Shown: piece after piece, positions 43,493 through 51,668 of the stretch
How positions within the stretch are numbered: position 1 is the stretch's first letter
Layout of the letters: every line of letters starts with the position of its first letter
NCBI GenBank assembly: GCA_964291275.2
Contig: OZ219799.1
Location: 1,674,001-1,738,000 of the forward strand
Direction: 5' to 3'
Origin: Bin80 sp964291275
GTDB lineage: Bacteria; Bacteroidota; Rhodothermia; Rhodothermales; Bin80
Length of the DNA: 64,000 nucleotides
The notes under the pieces: generated by a model
Told to the model about the DNA's origin: nothing
Seen by the model: only the letters and a program-made list of their open reading frames with translations
The model's database searches: none
Translations under genes and position numbers: made by a program

Positions 43493-43866
43493 GTGCTTGA
43501 TTTATGCAACTGGTTGTGCTCTGACGCAGAGACAATAGGAAAATATGTACTTAACCGCAACTCACGGGACCTTTTCGGCAGGCGAAAGGCATTCGGACAC
43601 ACTGCGCCAGATGGCAGTCCGAAGCCAGTTCTTCCCATAACATCAGTAGCTAGTGATGCAATGACCGCTTCCCGGTTTACTAAATTTTGGGCCGTTTGTT
43701 TATGAACGAAACGGCTGATACCTGTCACAATATCATGTACAGGTTAGTTCTGGAAGTCAAGGCAAAGCGAAGAAACTGGCTGGTTTAGCGGGCGTATATA
43801 GGTTTGGGTTCTATCCACAATGTTTGCGGTAGAACCAAACATATTCTTGCACTCCCAGAATAAAAA
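43493..43866. other. Region upstream of the aldo/keto reductase, up to the IS nest
   Basis: About 370 bp. It contains one copy of the 51-bp hairpin repeat (43551-43601). The last 8 bases, AATAAAAA (43859-43866), are the target site of the nested element B. No gene is supported. Confidence 0.5.
43551..43601. repeat. Dispersed 51-bp hairpin repeat, copy 1
   Basis: About 80% identical to 60270-60320. The core CCTTTTCGGCAGGCGAAAGG folds into a 6-bp stem with loop CGGCAGGC. In the other copy the stem reads CCTTTC/GAAAGG, so the one changed base keeps pairing (G-U against G-C). It lies upstream of the aldo/keto reductase. Function is unknown. Confidence 0.6.
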
Positions 43867-44404
43867 GGCTCTTCACTTTTATGAGTGGGTAGCCTGTTTT
43901 TGGAGGCCTTCGGGGTACAGATCCAGTCCTCCGAGATAGAAGTAAATTGCATGGGCAAACCGCTGTTTGTTTCGGAATCCACGCGCACGAACTTTGACAG
44001 TTTTGATGCGGCTATTTATGCTTTCAGCTGGGCCATTACTAACTTTTAGAACGATCGAATTTATGATTCCCCATAGATGATTTTTAACCGTCTTGGCGGC
44101 TTTTTTCATGGGTTCAAGGCGACAACGCATGGCCCAGGATAACCAGCGCTTCCAGCCCTTGAGGGCCCAGGTACGACTGACATAGTGCCACAATTTCTGG
44201 GACAGTTCCTTGATGGCCCATGCACGCGCTGTTTTCAGCGAACTGTTTTTTAACTGCTGGAATCGTTTCTTTTGTCGGGCAGACATATTCTCCCGATTGG
44301 TGAGCCAGTCGTACTTGGTTCCGGTGAGATCATCGATGCCCGCTTTCCGCAATTCTCGGTTCTCCTGCCGACGGACTTTATCCACCGCCTCTGCAATCTT
44401 TTTC

Positions 44405-45811
44405 GGGTCTTGGGCCAATCTTGTGAAAACGCAATTTTCATTTCATTCTGGGGGAGAGGTCCAAGCCTCCGAGATGGAAGTAAATGGCGGTTGCAAATCG
44501 TTCATTATTTCGGAATCCGCGGGCGCGTACTTTGACTGTTTTTATTCGGCTGTTGATGCTTTCGGCCGGGCCATTGCTGACCTTGAGAATAATTGCATTG
44601 ATGATTCCCCACAGGTGGTTTTTAATGGTTTTGGCGGCTTCCTTGACCGGCTCCAAGCGGCAGCGCATGGCCCAGGAAAGCCATCTTTTCCAGCCCTTGC
44701 GGGCCCAGGTGGGATGTACATAATGCCATAAATTTCGTGCCATCTCCTTGATGGCCCACGCCCGGGCGGTTTTCAACGAACTGTTCTTCAACGATTGAAA
44801 CCGCGCTTTCTGCTTCTTGGACATATTTTCCCGGTTCGTTAGCCAGTCGTACTTACTTCCGGTGAGGGTCGTATCTCCTTCGGCGCGTAAAGCCTTGTGC
44901 TCTTGCCGACGCACTTTGTCCACGGCCTCCCCCAGATACTTCGCCACATGAAACCGGTCAAACGCAATCTTCTTCGCTGCATCAGCTACACACGCCAAGG
45001 TGGCAGAGATGTAGGCGGGCCACATGTCCATGCTCACGCTCTCAATCCCCGCCAATTGTTCTGGTGTGAGACTTAAATACCAGCGCTTTAGCACCGCTTT
45101 CGTGCGTCCGATCCCCACATACAGGACCCTGCCTGCCTTTGCATCGGAAACGACCGTAACGTATTTATGTCGCTTACGGAAGGAGGTCTCATCCACGCAA
45201 ATGTGCGGAATAATCTCCGTTTGTCTGCGCCGAAGTCCTCGCTCTACCGCGTGCTCCATGATCCTCGAAATCACTTTCCATCCCACGCCGAGCTGCCGCG
45301 ATACTGCGGATACACTCGCATCCCTAAGCCATCCAATTACCCTCTCTTCAAAGTCAAAGGTGTGCCGGGAACTCGACGATGCCCAGGGAACCTGCACCGT
45401 CCGAACTCCACACGCTCGACACTTTACACGCGGAACCCGGGCAATCAACTCCGTACGATAGGTACAGGTATCTAAGTGCCGCCAGGAACGTGCCTCGCGC
45501 AAATCATAAAAGGAACAAGCCGCCTTACACTTCGGACATGACAGCAATGATGTATCCGTGCAGATCACCGTTACCCGCCGTACCCGATCCTTATCATCAT
45601 AACGATCCTCTGAAATCTCCCAAGGCGATTCAAGCCCTATACTCCTATGGATACTCGCCTCATCCTTTTTCATTGTATTCGCATCTGTTTCAAGTGAAAT
45701 TTTCCCCAGAATACCAACCAAAAATAGAGCACATAAACACTACTGTCATGACCACCTTATACCGAATTTTCCTGAATTTACAGATCTCGTCATAATATTG
45801 GGTGAAGGGCC
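44405..45811 (-). mobile_element. ISL3-family element A, copy 2, with 8-bp target duplication
   Basis: 1407 bp. The left end GGGTCTTGGGCCAATCTTGT and the right end, on the minus strand, GGCCCTTCACCCAATATTAT are imperfect inverted repeats. TCTTTTTC at 44397-44404 is repeated exactly at 45812-45819. It sits inside the transposase gene of element B copy 3. It is nearly identical to the partial copy at the left edge of the window. Confidence 0.95.
44438..45673 (-). CDS. ISL3-family transposase, element A copy 2 (intact)
   Basis: 411 residues with the CPKC/CRAC cysteines, helix-turn-helix (SRQLGVGWKVISRIMEHAVE), ICVDETSFRKRHKY, SVSMDMWPAY and GPAESINSR of ISL3 enzymes. ATG 45673 (MKKDEASIHRS) matches the start position of the B and C proteins relative to SPWE. 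Trp is retained where copy 1 has TAG, so this is the working version. It is more distant from B and C than these are from each other. Confidence 0.94.
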   Translation of the reverse strand: MKKDEASIHRSIGLESPWEISEDRYDDKDRVRRVTVICTDTSLLSCPKCKAACSFYDLREARSWRHLDTCTYRTELIARVPRVKCRACGVRTVQVPWASSSSRHTFDFEERVIGWLRDASVSAVSRQLGVGWKVISRIMEHAVERGLRRRQTEIIPHICVDETSFRKRHKYVTVVSDAKAGRVLYVGIGRTKAVLKRWYLSLTPEQLAGIESVSMDMWPAYISATLACVADAAKKIAFDRFHVAKYLGEAVDKVRRQEHKALRAEGDTTLTGSKYDWLTNRENMSKKQKARFQSLKNSSLKTARAWAIKEMARNLWHYVHPTWARKGWKRWLSWAMRCRLEPVKEAAKTIKNHLWGIINAIILKVSNGPAESINSRIKTVKVRARGFRNNERFATAIYFHLGGLDLSPRMK

Positions 45812-46622
45812 TCTTTTTCACCACATGAAAACGATCAAATGAAATCTTGGAGGCCGCATCTGGAACATGTTTTTTCGTGGACTTGATATAGGCGGGCCAC
45901 ATATCCATGCTCACACGCTCAATCGCTTCCAGTTGCGCAGCCGAACAGCCCGCATAATAGGCATCCAGACTCGCATGGGTGCGTTTTTCCTTGACAAACA
46001 GCACCGTGCCCGTTTGGGAATCCGAAACCACCGTGATATACTTATGGCCCTTTTTGTACGAGGTCTCGTCCACACATATATGGGGAACCGGTTGCGTCTC
46101 TCTACGGGCGAGTCCGCGCTTTACCGAGCGATCCATGATGTTGGCGATCATCGTCCAACTGACGCCCAGCCTGCTGGCCACCGTTGAAATACTGGTTGCA
46201 TCCTGCAACCAGTCAATGACCTTGCTTTCAAAAGCCATCGTAAAACGCACGCGCGCATCCGCCCAAGGGACCGAAACGGTCTGGATCCCATGCTCCGAAC
46301 AGGCCACCCGGGGAACTTTCGCAACCACGCTCGTCCGATACTCGCAGATATCCGTGTGGCGCCATTTCCGAAGACGATGGTCGTATCCAGGACAAACTTT
46401 GTTGCACGCTGGACACCGAAGCTCCGAATCCTCCGAACAAATCACATGGATCTCGGCCAACTGCGTCGCGTCATCTTGTTTGATCTCCGATACCTCCCAC
46501 GGAGATTGGATCCCGATCAATCGATTGATATCTTGAATACGTACATTCATTGCTGATAAAAAATGTGACTTGTGCCAAAAACAGATCCAAAATAAACAAA
46601 GACATCCACTCTGAATCTATAG

Positions 46623-48223
46623 AGCCAGTTGCAAAACTCTCAAATCGGGGGATTTTTTGGAATTTTGAGGTCACGGTTTCTGGTTGGTGTCTCTGGGTAG
46701 AGGAGGCGATTTTGATTGGGATTTGTATCCGCCCCGAGCATAGAAACATCCCTCGATAGGGCTAAAAAAGGGACCGGAGTCCCCCGGATTTCGTATCAAT
46801 CAGTGTCGACAATTTTCCACGAAAACCGGAGTCTCCCATGTCCCTTAGGAAGAAAATACGAGGTTTTTATATTGCCTGCCAACGGGAATTGTTTCCTTGG
46901 GTGGAGGAGGAATTTGGTTCGTTGCCCAAACGGTACCAGAAGTTGTTGTTGGTATTCGAGATGGTGTGTGTGGAGGATTTTCTGCCCCGCACCTCGTTCC
47001 GCACGCCGGGGCGCCCGCTGGCATCTCGGGTTTCGCTTGCACGGTCGTTTCTGGCCAAGATGGTCTTGAATATTCCGACGACTGCCGGATTGCGAGAGCG
47101 CCTACTTTCGGACCCATTGCTTCGGTCGATGTGTGGTTGGTCGCGGCAGCGGGATGTGCCCAGTGCGTCCACATTTTCCCGTGCGTTCAAGGAGTTTGCG
47201 GAGTCCGAGTTACCGACACGGATCCACGAAGTCTTGATTCAGGAGAGCTACGCGGATTCGTTGGTGGGCCATATTTCGCGGGATTCGACGGCGATTGAGG
47301 CAAGAGAGAAGCCGGTGCCGAAGAAAAAGGCGCCGGAACCGGTGAAACGCAAGCGTGGGCGTCCACGGAAGGGGGAGGAACGTCCAAAGGTCCCCACGCG
47401 TTTGGAGCGCCAGCGTACCATGAACAAAGCGGAGATGTTGGCGGATTTGCCCAAGGCGTGCACGGTGGGGAGCAAGCGAAATGCGAAAGGGCATACGCAA
47501 TCCTGGACGGGATATAAGCTACATATAGATGCAGCAGACGGCGGGATTCCGATCAGCTGTATGCTATCTTCCGCGTCCCTGCACGATAGCCAAGCGGCCA
47601 TTCCATTGGCGACCATGACGGGTGAGCGGGTGGACAACTGCTATGATCTCATGGATAGTGCGTATGACGCGAAGGAGATTCACGCACACAGTACGGCAGC
47701 GGGACATGTGCCGATCATTGACACGAATCCGCGTAATCGAAAGGCGGCGCACCGCCGTGAGCAGAAGGCACAGCGCAGTGCCGGGTTTATTCCACCTGAG
47801 CGGGCGCGCTACAAGGAACGTTCGACCGTGGAGCGGGTCTTTGGACGACTCAAAGATGAGTTTGGTGGACGCCATGTACGGGTGCGTGGGCACAGCAAAG
47901 TGATGTGTCACCTGATGTTTGGAATTGTTGTGCTCACGGTGGATCAACTGCTGCGGATGGTCCACTAAACCGGATCGTCGAGTGGTCGCGTACAGAATTG
48001 GGGGGTTCTGGAATACAGAAGCCGTGGGATCGATGCGTAGAGTCCGCACGGATCGTGGACAAAATTCTCCAAGTTAACACCTCGTTGAAGGCCAATCACC
48101 CACAGCTTCGAAGAAAGCGGTGAACACAGGCCAATCATTCACGTATTCCAAGAAAATCAGACCCATTTATGTCCCGAATTGGCCGGTTCACCAGTTGCAG
48201 CAAAATGGGTTTTGCAATTAGCT
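46623..48223 (+). mobile_element. Unrelated DDE insertion sequence nested in the leader of element B copy 3
   Basis: 1601 bp. The left end AGCCAGTTGCAAAAC and the right end, on the minus strand, AGCTAATTGCAAAAC are inverted repeats with two mismatches in 15. CTATAG at 46617-46622 is repeated at 48224-48229; the unoccupied site is visible in the leader of B copy 1 as TCTATAGCTA. The palindromic target and 6-bp duplication set it apart from ISL3. One transposase gene is present, with a long 3' tail of about 255 bp that codes for nothing recognised. Confidence 0.88.
46838..47968 (+). CDS. IS4/IS5-superfamily DDE transposase
   Basis: 376 residues. The N-terminal helical domain (RSMCGWSRQRDVPSASTFSR, a DUF772-like pattern) precedes the catalytic core: ISRDSTAIEAREKP with the first Asp, a basic KRKRGRPRKGEERPK insert, YDLMDSAYDAKEIH with the second Asp and ERSTVERVFGRLKDEFGGR with the Glu. 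The start ATG 46838 lies 215 bp inside the left end. The exact IS family (IS5, IS1182 or unclassified) cannot be fixed by eye. The frame is intact. Confidence 0.85.
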   Translation: MSLRKKIRGFYIACQRELFPWVEEEFGSLPKRYQKLLLVFEMVCVEDFLPRTSFRTPGRPLASRVSLARSFLAKMVLNIPTTAGLRERLLSDPLLRSMCGWSRQRDVPSASTFSRAFKEFAESELPTRIHEVLIQESYADSLVGHISRDSTAIEAREKPVPKKKAPEPVKRKRGRPRKGEERPKVPTRLERQRTMNKAEMLADLPKACTVGSKRNAKGHTQSWTGYKLHIDAADGGIPISCMLSSASLHDSQAAIPLATMTGERVDNCYDLMDSAYDAKEIHAHSTAAGHVPIIDTNPRNRKAAHRREQKAQRSAGFIPPERARYKERSTVERVFGRLKDEFGGRHVRVRGHSKVMCHLMFGIVVLTVDQLLRMVH

Positions 48224-48297
48224 CTATAGCTACCTAATAGTTGTTTACCCTGATCCTGACTCCGAACCCACTTGAAAAACGGAAGCCTCAAAAAAAA

Positions 48298-51247
48298 GGG
48301 AATTATAACCTCACGATCGGGAAGTTTGAGGCTTGGATTTGTGTTGAAAAGCTTCAGGAATAATACATTGACAGGCGTTGTTTACGTGAATATCTGGTAT
48401 CCCTCATCAGGTAAACGACGATGCGGATAGCGTGGAACGAGATTAAACGCCGTGCGGGAGAGTTCACGAAGCGGTGGGCGGATGAAACCTACGAGAAAGG
48501 AGCAACCCAAACGTTTTATAACGAATTTTTCAGGGTATTTGGGGTCGACCGAAAGCGTGTAGCAATCTATGAGCATCACGTAAATCTTCTGGGCGACCGC
48601 TCCGGTTTTGTTGATTTATTGTGGAAAGGTGTCCTTCTGGTTGAGCATAAAAGTAGAGGGCGTGATCTGGTAAAAGCTTGGGATCAAGCCGTTCGGTATG
48701 CCGAAGCGCTGGATGACACCGACATGCCTCGCTACATCCTGGTATCCGACTTCCAGACGTTCCACCTGACCGATCTCCACACACGGCAAGAGTGGGAATT
48801 CTCGCTATCTGATTTTCCCAAGTATGTGTACGATTTCGGTTTTATTATTGGCTCACAGAAGCGGGTATTTCGGGATCAAGACCCCGCAAATATCAAGGCC
48901 GCAGAACTGGTGGGGCATTTGCATGATATGCTTCTTGAAGAAGCGGGGTATACGGGACACGATCTCGAGCAGTTGCTCGTACGAATTGTATTCTGTCTAT
49001 TTGCTGATGATACGGGGATATTCGAACCACGAGATATTTTTCTTGACTATCTAGAACATCGTACGGCAAAGGATGGGTCTGACCTCGGTGCAAGACTACT
49101 GCACTTATTCAGTATCCTGAACGAACCTGTATCGAAGCGGAGTAATACACTTGATGACGACCTAAAGCAATTCCCGTACGTCAATGGAGCGCTGTTTGAA
49201 GGGCGATTGGAGTTCCCGAATTTCACGGCACCAATGCGGGAGGCTCTTTTGGATGCCTGCAAGTTCGACTGGTCGAATATATCCCCCGCGATTTTCGGAT
49301 CATTGTTCCAGTCTGTTATGGATACGACCGAACGCCGCAAACAGGGTGCACACTATACGACCGAAAAGAACATTCTCAAGGTGATCGAACCTCTATTCAT
49401 GGATGATCTTCGGGAGGAGTTTGCCTACATAAAGATATTGAAGCGGGGACGCCTCACGCGTCTGCGGAAATTCCAACAGAAACTCGGAACGCTACGCTTT
49501 TTTGACCCGGCTTGCGGCTGTGGCAACTTTCTCATTATCGCATACCGGGAATTGCGCCTGCTTGAGACCGAAATATTGAAAGAAATACATTCCAAGTCTT
49601 GGGTCAACCGGCAGATAGAGTTGACTGCATCCGATCTGTCACGGACCAACGTAGACCAATTTTACGGGATTGAGATCAGTGAATTCCCGGTGCGGATTGC
49701 TGAGACCGCGTTGTGGATGATGGACCACATCATGAATAATCTTCTCAGCCTCGAGTTCGGTCAAACGTATACGCGAATTCCTCTGGAGGCATCACCACAT
49801 ATCGTTCACGGGGATGCGCTGGAGATGAACTGGTCCGAGGTTCTTCCCGCAGAGGACTGTTCCTTCGTGTTCGGGAATCCTCCTTTTGGAGGCGCCAAAT
49901 TCCAAAGTAAGCCCCAGCGGGCGCACGTACATAGAGTTGCGGCGTTGGGTAAGAGCGGGGGTACGCTCGACTATGTAACTGCATGGTTTATCAAAGCGGG
50001 GGAATATATCCGCGTTGGTGAAGGCCGAATCGGGTTTGTAGCGACCAATTCCATCACACAGGGGGAGCAGGTAGGGCAGTTCTGGCCAATTCTATTCGAG
50101 CGCTGTCAGCTGGAGCTTGCCTTTGCCCATCGCACGTTTGCGTGGGGATCGGATGCACGTGGAAAGGCGCATGTACATGTCGTCATCCTTGGTCTTGACC
50201 TTAAGGAACGTGTGCGAACTGACAAACGTCTGTTCAGCTATCCCGATATCAACGGAGAACCGCTTGAAAGCCAGCATCCAGCACTTTCCCCTTATCTGTT
50301 TGATGCCAGCGATCTGGAAAACCCACACATTACAGTAGGTGAGAAAAGCCGTCCGATCAACGGGTTGGGGCAGTTGATCATCGGATCCCAACCCATTGAT
50401 GGAGGGCATTATATTTTCAGCAAGAGGGAGCGTGCTGAATTTCTAGAAATTGAGCCAGGTGCGGCCCCGTTCATACGTCCTTACATAGGAGCGCGTGAAT
50501 TTCTACAAGGTACGAAGCGATGGATTTTGGCCTTGCATGACGCGCCCCCTAATGTGCTGGCACAGCTACCCCATGTTAGGCAACGGATGGCTGCCGTCCG
50601 TGCTTACAGAGAAATTAGCAAGAGAATTTCTACAAAAAAGCTTGCCCAAACCCCTACACTTTATCAAGTGAATGTCATCCCGGATTCTTCGTTTCTGGTG
50701 ATTCCAGAAACCAGCTCCGAGCGACGGGAGTACGTGCCCATAGGCTGGATGGAGCCTCCTGTGATTCCGAGTAACAGTTTGAAAGTGTTGGCTAATGCGA
50801 CACTCATTGATTTTGCACTGCTGACTTCTTCCATGCACATGGCTTGGATGCGAGCTGTGGCGGGGAGACTGAAGAGTGATTACCGGTACTCGGTCGGGGT
50901 GGTGTACAATACTTTTCCTTTGCCTCCCGAACCGAATTGGTCGAAACTGGCGCCTCTCGCTCAAGCCATACTGAATGCACGTGCGAAATATCCTGAATCA
51001 ACGCTGGCGGATATGTATGACCCAATCCAGATGCCACCTGAACTCTGGAAAGCCCACCAAAAACTTGACCGTGCAGTAGACCGACTGTATGATCCGAGAA
51101 GGTTCAAGTCCGAGGCTGATAGAGTCCGCCATTTGTTCATGCGCTATGAGCAAATGATCACCTCACTACTGGCGGATGCGGTGTGAGCGTCCAAGTCCTT
51201 CATTTCAAATAATTTACAGCAATTAGTACAATTAAGTATATAGTTCC
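48298..51247 (+). mobile_element. Possible transposase-less relative of the IS1595-like R-M element (tentative)
   Basis: The first 12 bases, GGGAATTATAAC, are identical to the tip of the IS1595-like terminal repeat at 21594. They follow an A-rich flank (AATAAAAA before insertion of B) and precede a restriction gene. At the far side GGAACTATATACTTAATTGT (minus strand, from 51247) is a weak, gapped match, followed by ACTAATTGCTGTAAATT, which recalls the inner part of that repeat; beyond it lie nine A (51248-51256). The whole would be a 2.95-kb R-M cargo unit without its own transposase. The left match is seen; the right end and the unit are inference. Confidence 0.3.
48421..51186 (+). CDS. MmeI-like single-chain restriction-modification enzyme (type IIL/IIG)
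   Basis: 921 residues, almost the length of MmeI (919). An N-terminal nuclease domain has D65-X9-E75-H-K77 (GFVDLLWKGVLLVEHKSRG), the spacing of the MmeI catalytic site. A helical connector follows, then the gamma-class methyltransferase with GAHYTTEKNILKVIEP, the SAM motif FFDPACGCGNFLIIAYREL near residue 360 and the catalytic FVFGNPPFGGAKF near 480. The last about 300 residues are the target-recognition region. Such enzymes methylate adenine on one strand and cut about 20 nt away. No separate methylase or specificity gene is next to it, as expected. The frame is intact although the gene abuts the IS nest. Confidence 0.92.
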   Translation: MRIAWNEIKRRAGEFTKRWADETYEKGATQTFYNEFFRVFGVDRKRVAIYEHHVNLLGDRSGFVDLLWKGVLLVEHKSRGRDLVKAWDQAVRYAEALDDTDMPRYILVSDFQTFHLTDLHTRQEWEFSLSDFPKYVYDFGFIIGSQKRVFRDQDPANIKAAELVGHLHDMLLEEAGYTGHDLEQLLVRIVFCLFADDTGIFEPRDIFLDYLEHRTAKDGSDLGARLLHLFSILNEPVSKRSNTLDDDLKQFPYVNGALFEGRLEFPNFTAPMREALLDACKFDWSNISPAIFGSLFQSVMDTTERRKQGAHYTTEKNILKVIEPLFMDDLREEFAYIKILKRGRLTRLRKFQQKLGTLRFFDPACGCGNFLIIAYRELRLLETEILKEIHSKSWVNRQIELTASDLSRTNVDQFYGIEISEFPVRIAETALWMMDHIMNNLLSLEFGQTYTRIPLEASPHIVHGDALEMNWSEVLPAEDCSFVFGNPPFGGAKFQSKPQRAHVHRVAALGKSGGTLDYVTAWFIKAGEYIRVGEGRIGFVATNSITQGEQVGQFWPILFERCQLELAFAHRTFAWGSDARGKAHVHVVILGLDLKERVRTDKRLFSYPDINGEPLESQHPALSPYLFDASDLENPHITVGEKSRPINGLGQLIIGSQPIDGGHYIFSKRERAEFLEIEPGAAPFIRPYIGAREFLQGTKRWILALHDAPPNVLAQLPHVRQRMAAVRAYREISKRISTKKLAQTPTLYQVNVIPDSSFLVIPETSSERREYVPIGWMEPPVIPSNSLKVLANATLIDFALLTSSMHMAWMRAVAGRLKSDYRYSVGVVYNTFPLPPEPNWSKLAPLAQAILNARAKYPESTLADMYDPIQMPPELWKAHQKLDRAVDRLYDPRRFKSEADRVRHLFMRYEQMITSLLADAV

Positions 51248-51668
51248 AAAAAAAAACCATCGCCCTTTCATCGCTACAATAACGCCCTCAGGGGTGCATG
51301 GGCGCAGGCCAAAAGACAGGAAATGGGGACGAAGGTACGTAGGAATCTAGCGATTTACTCCTTTCGGAGAATGCGCACAGAGCCGCGTAGTGTTGGCTCA
51401 ATTGTAATTCCGGGATCTTGCCAATCTTTGTATTCACTTCACGTGCCTCTGCTTGTTAGGTACATAATCACCTAATATTAACGTGTTCCACATCGTGGAA
51501 ATACGGCAATTTCTATCTTAGCTGTGACAATGGTCCGATATTTGCGGATACAACAGACAGGCCTATATGCTACCTTTCAGGTACGAGTGGCGTCTAAGTA
51601 TCAAACAGGGACCAAACATCGCAAGAACAAGTTACTTTCCCCGTATCCAGATATAAACTGCCGATCCC
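51187..51668. other. Intergenic region after the MmeI-like gene
   Basis: 480 bp without a supported gene. It contains the A9 run and degenerate repeat-like sequence near 51200-51256 discussed for the tentative R-M unit, and presumably the promoter of the tyrosine-rich lipoprotein gene. No terminator hairpin with a clear T-tract was found. Confidence 0.4.

Larger units (their letters stand above)
43879..46550 (-). pseudogene. ISL3 transposase of element B copy 3, split by element A
   Basis: The N-terminal part is 46550-45812 and the C-terminal part 44396-43879. Joined with one copy of the 8-bp duplication they give 1257 nt and a 418-residue protein, identical in length to the intact B transposases, with no other stop. 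The break lies in FDRFHVVKK/IAEAVDKVRR, between the second catalytic Asp and the Glu, so the interrupted gene cannot make an active enzyme. Confidence 0.93.
43867..48289 (-). mobile_element. ISL3-family element B, copy 3, carrying two nested ISs
   Basis: The outer element has ends GGCTCTTCACTTTTATGAGT (43867) and, on the minus strand, GAGGCTTCCGTTTTTCAAGT (48289). It spans 4423 bp. Subtracting element A with its duplication (1407+8) and the 46623-48223 element with its duplication (1601+6) leaves 1401 bp, exactly the length of B copy 1. The flanks AATAAAAA (43859-43866) and AAAAAAAA (48290-48297) agree at 7 of 8 bases. Order of events: B first, then A into its transposase gene and the other IS into its leader. 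Confidence 0.93.

Noticed and set aside
1..45811. A 45-kb composite transposon bounded by the two element A copies
   Set aside because: The interior holds core genes (infC, pheST, glyS, acnA) in ordinary order, and copy 2 has its own local 8-bp duplication, so the copies inserted independently.
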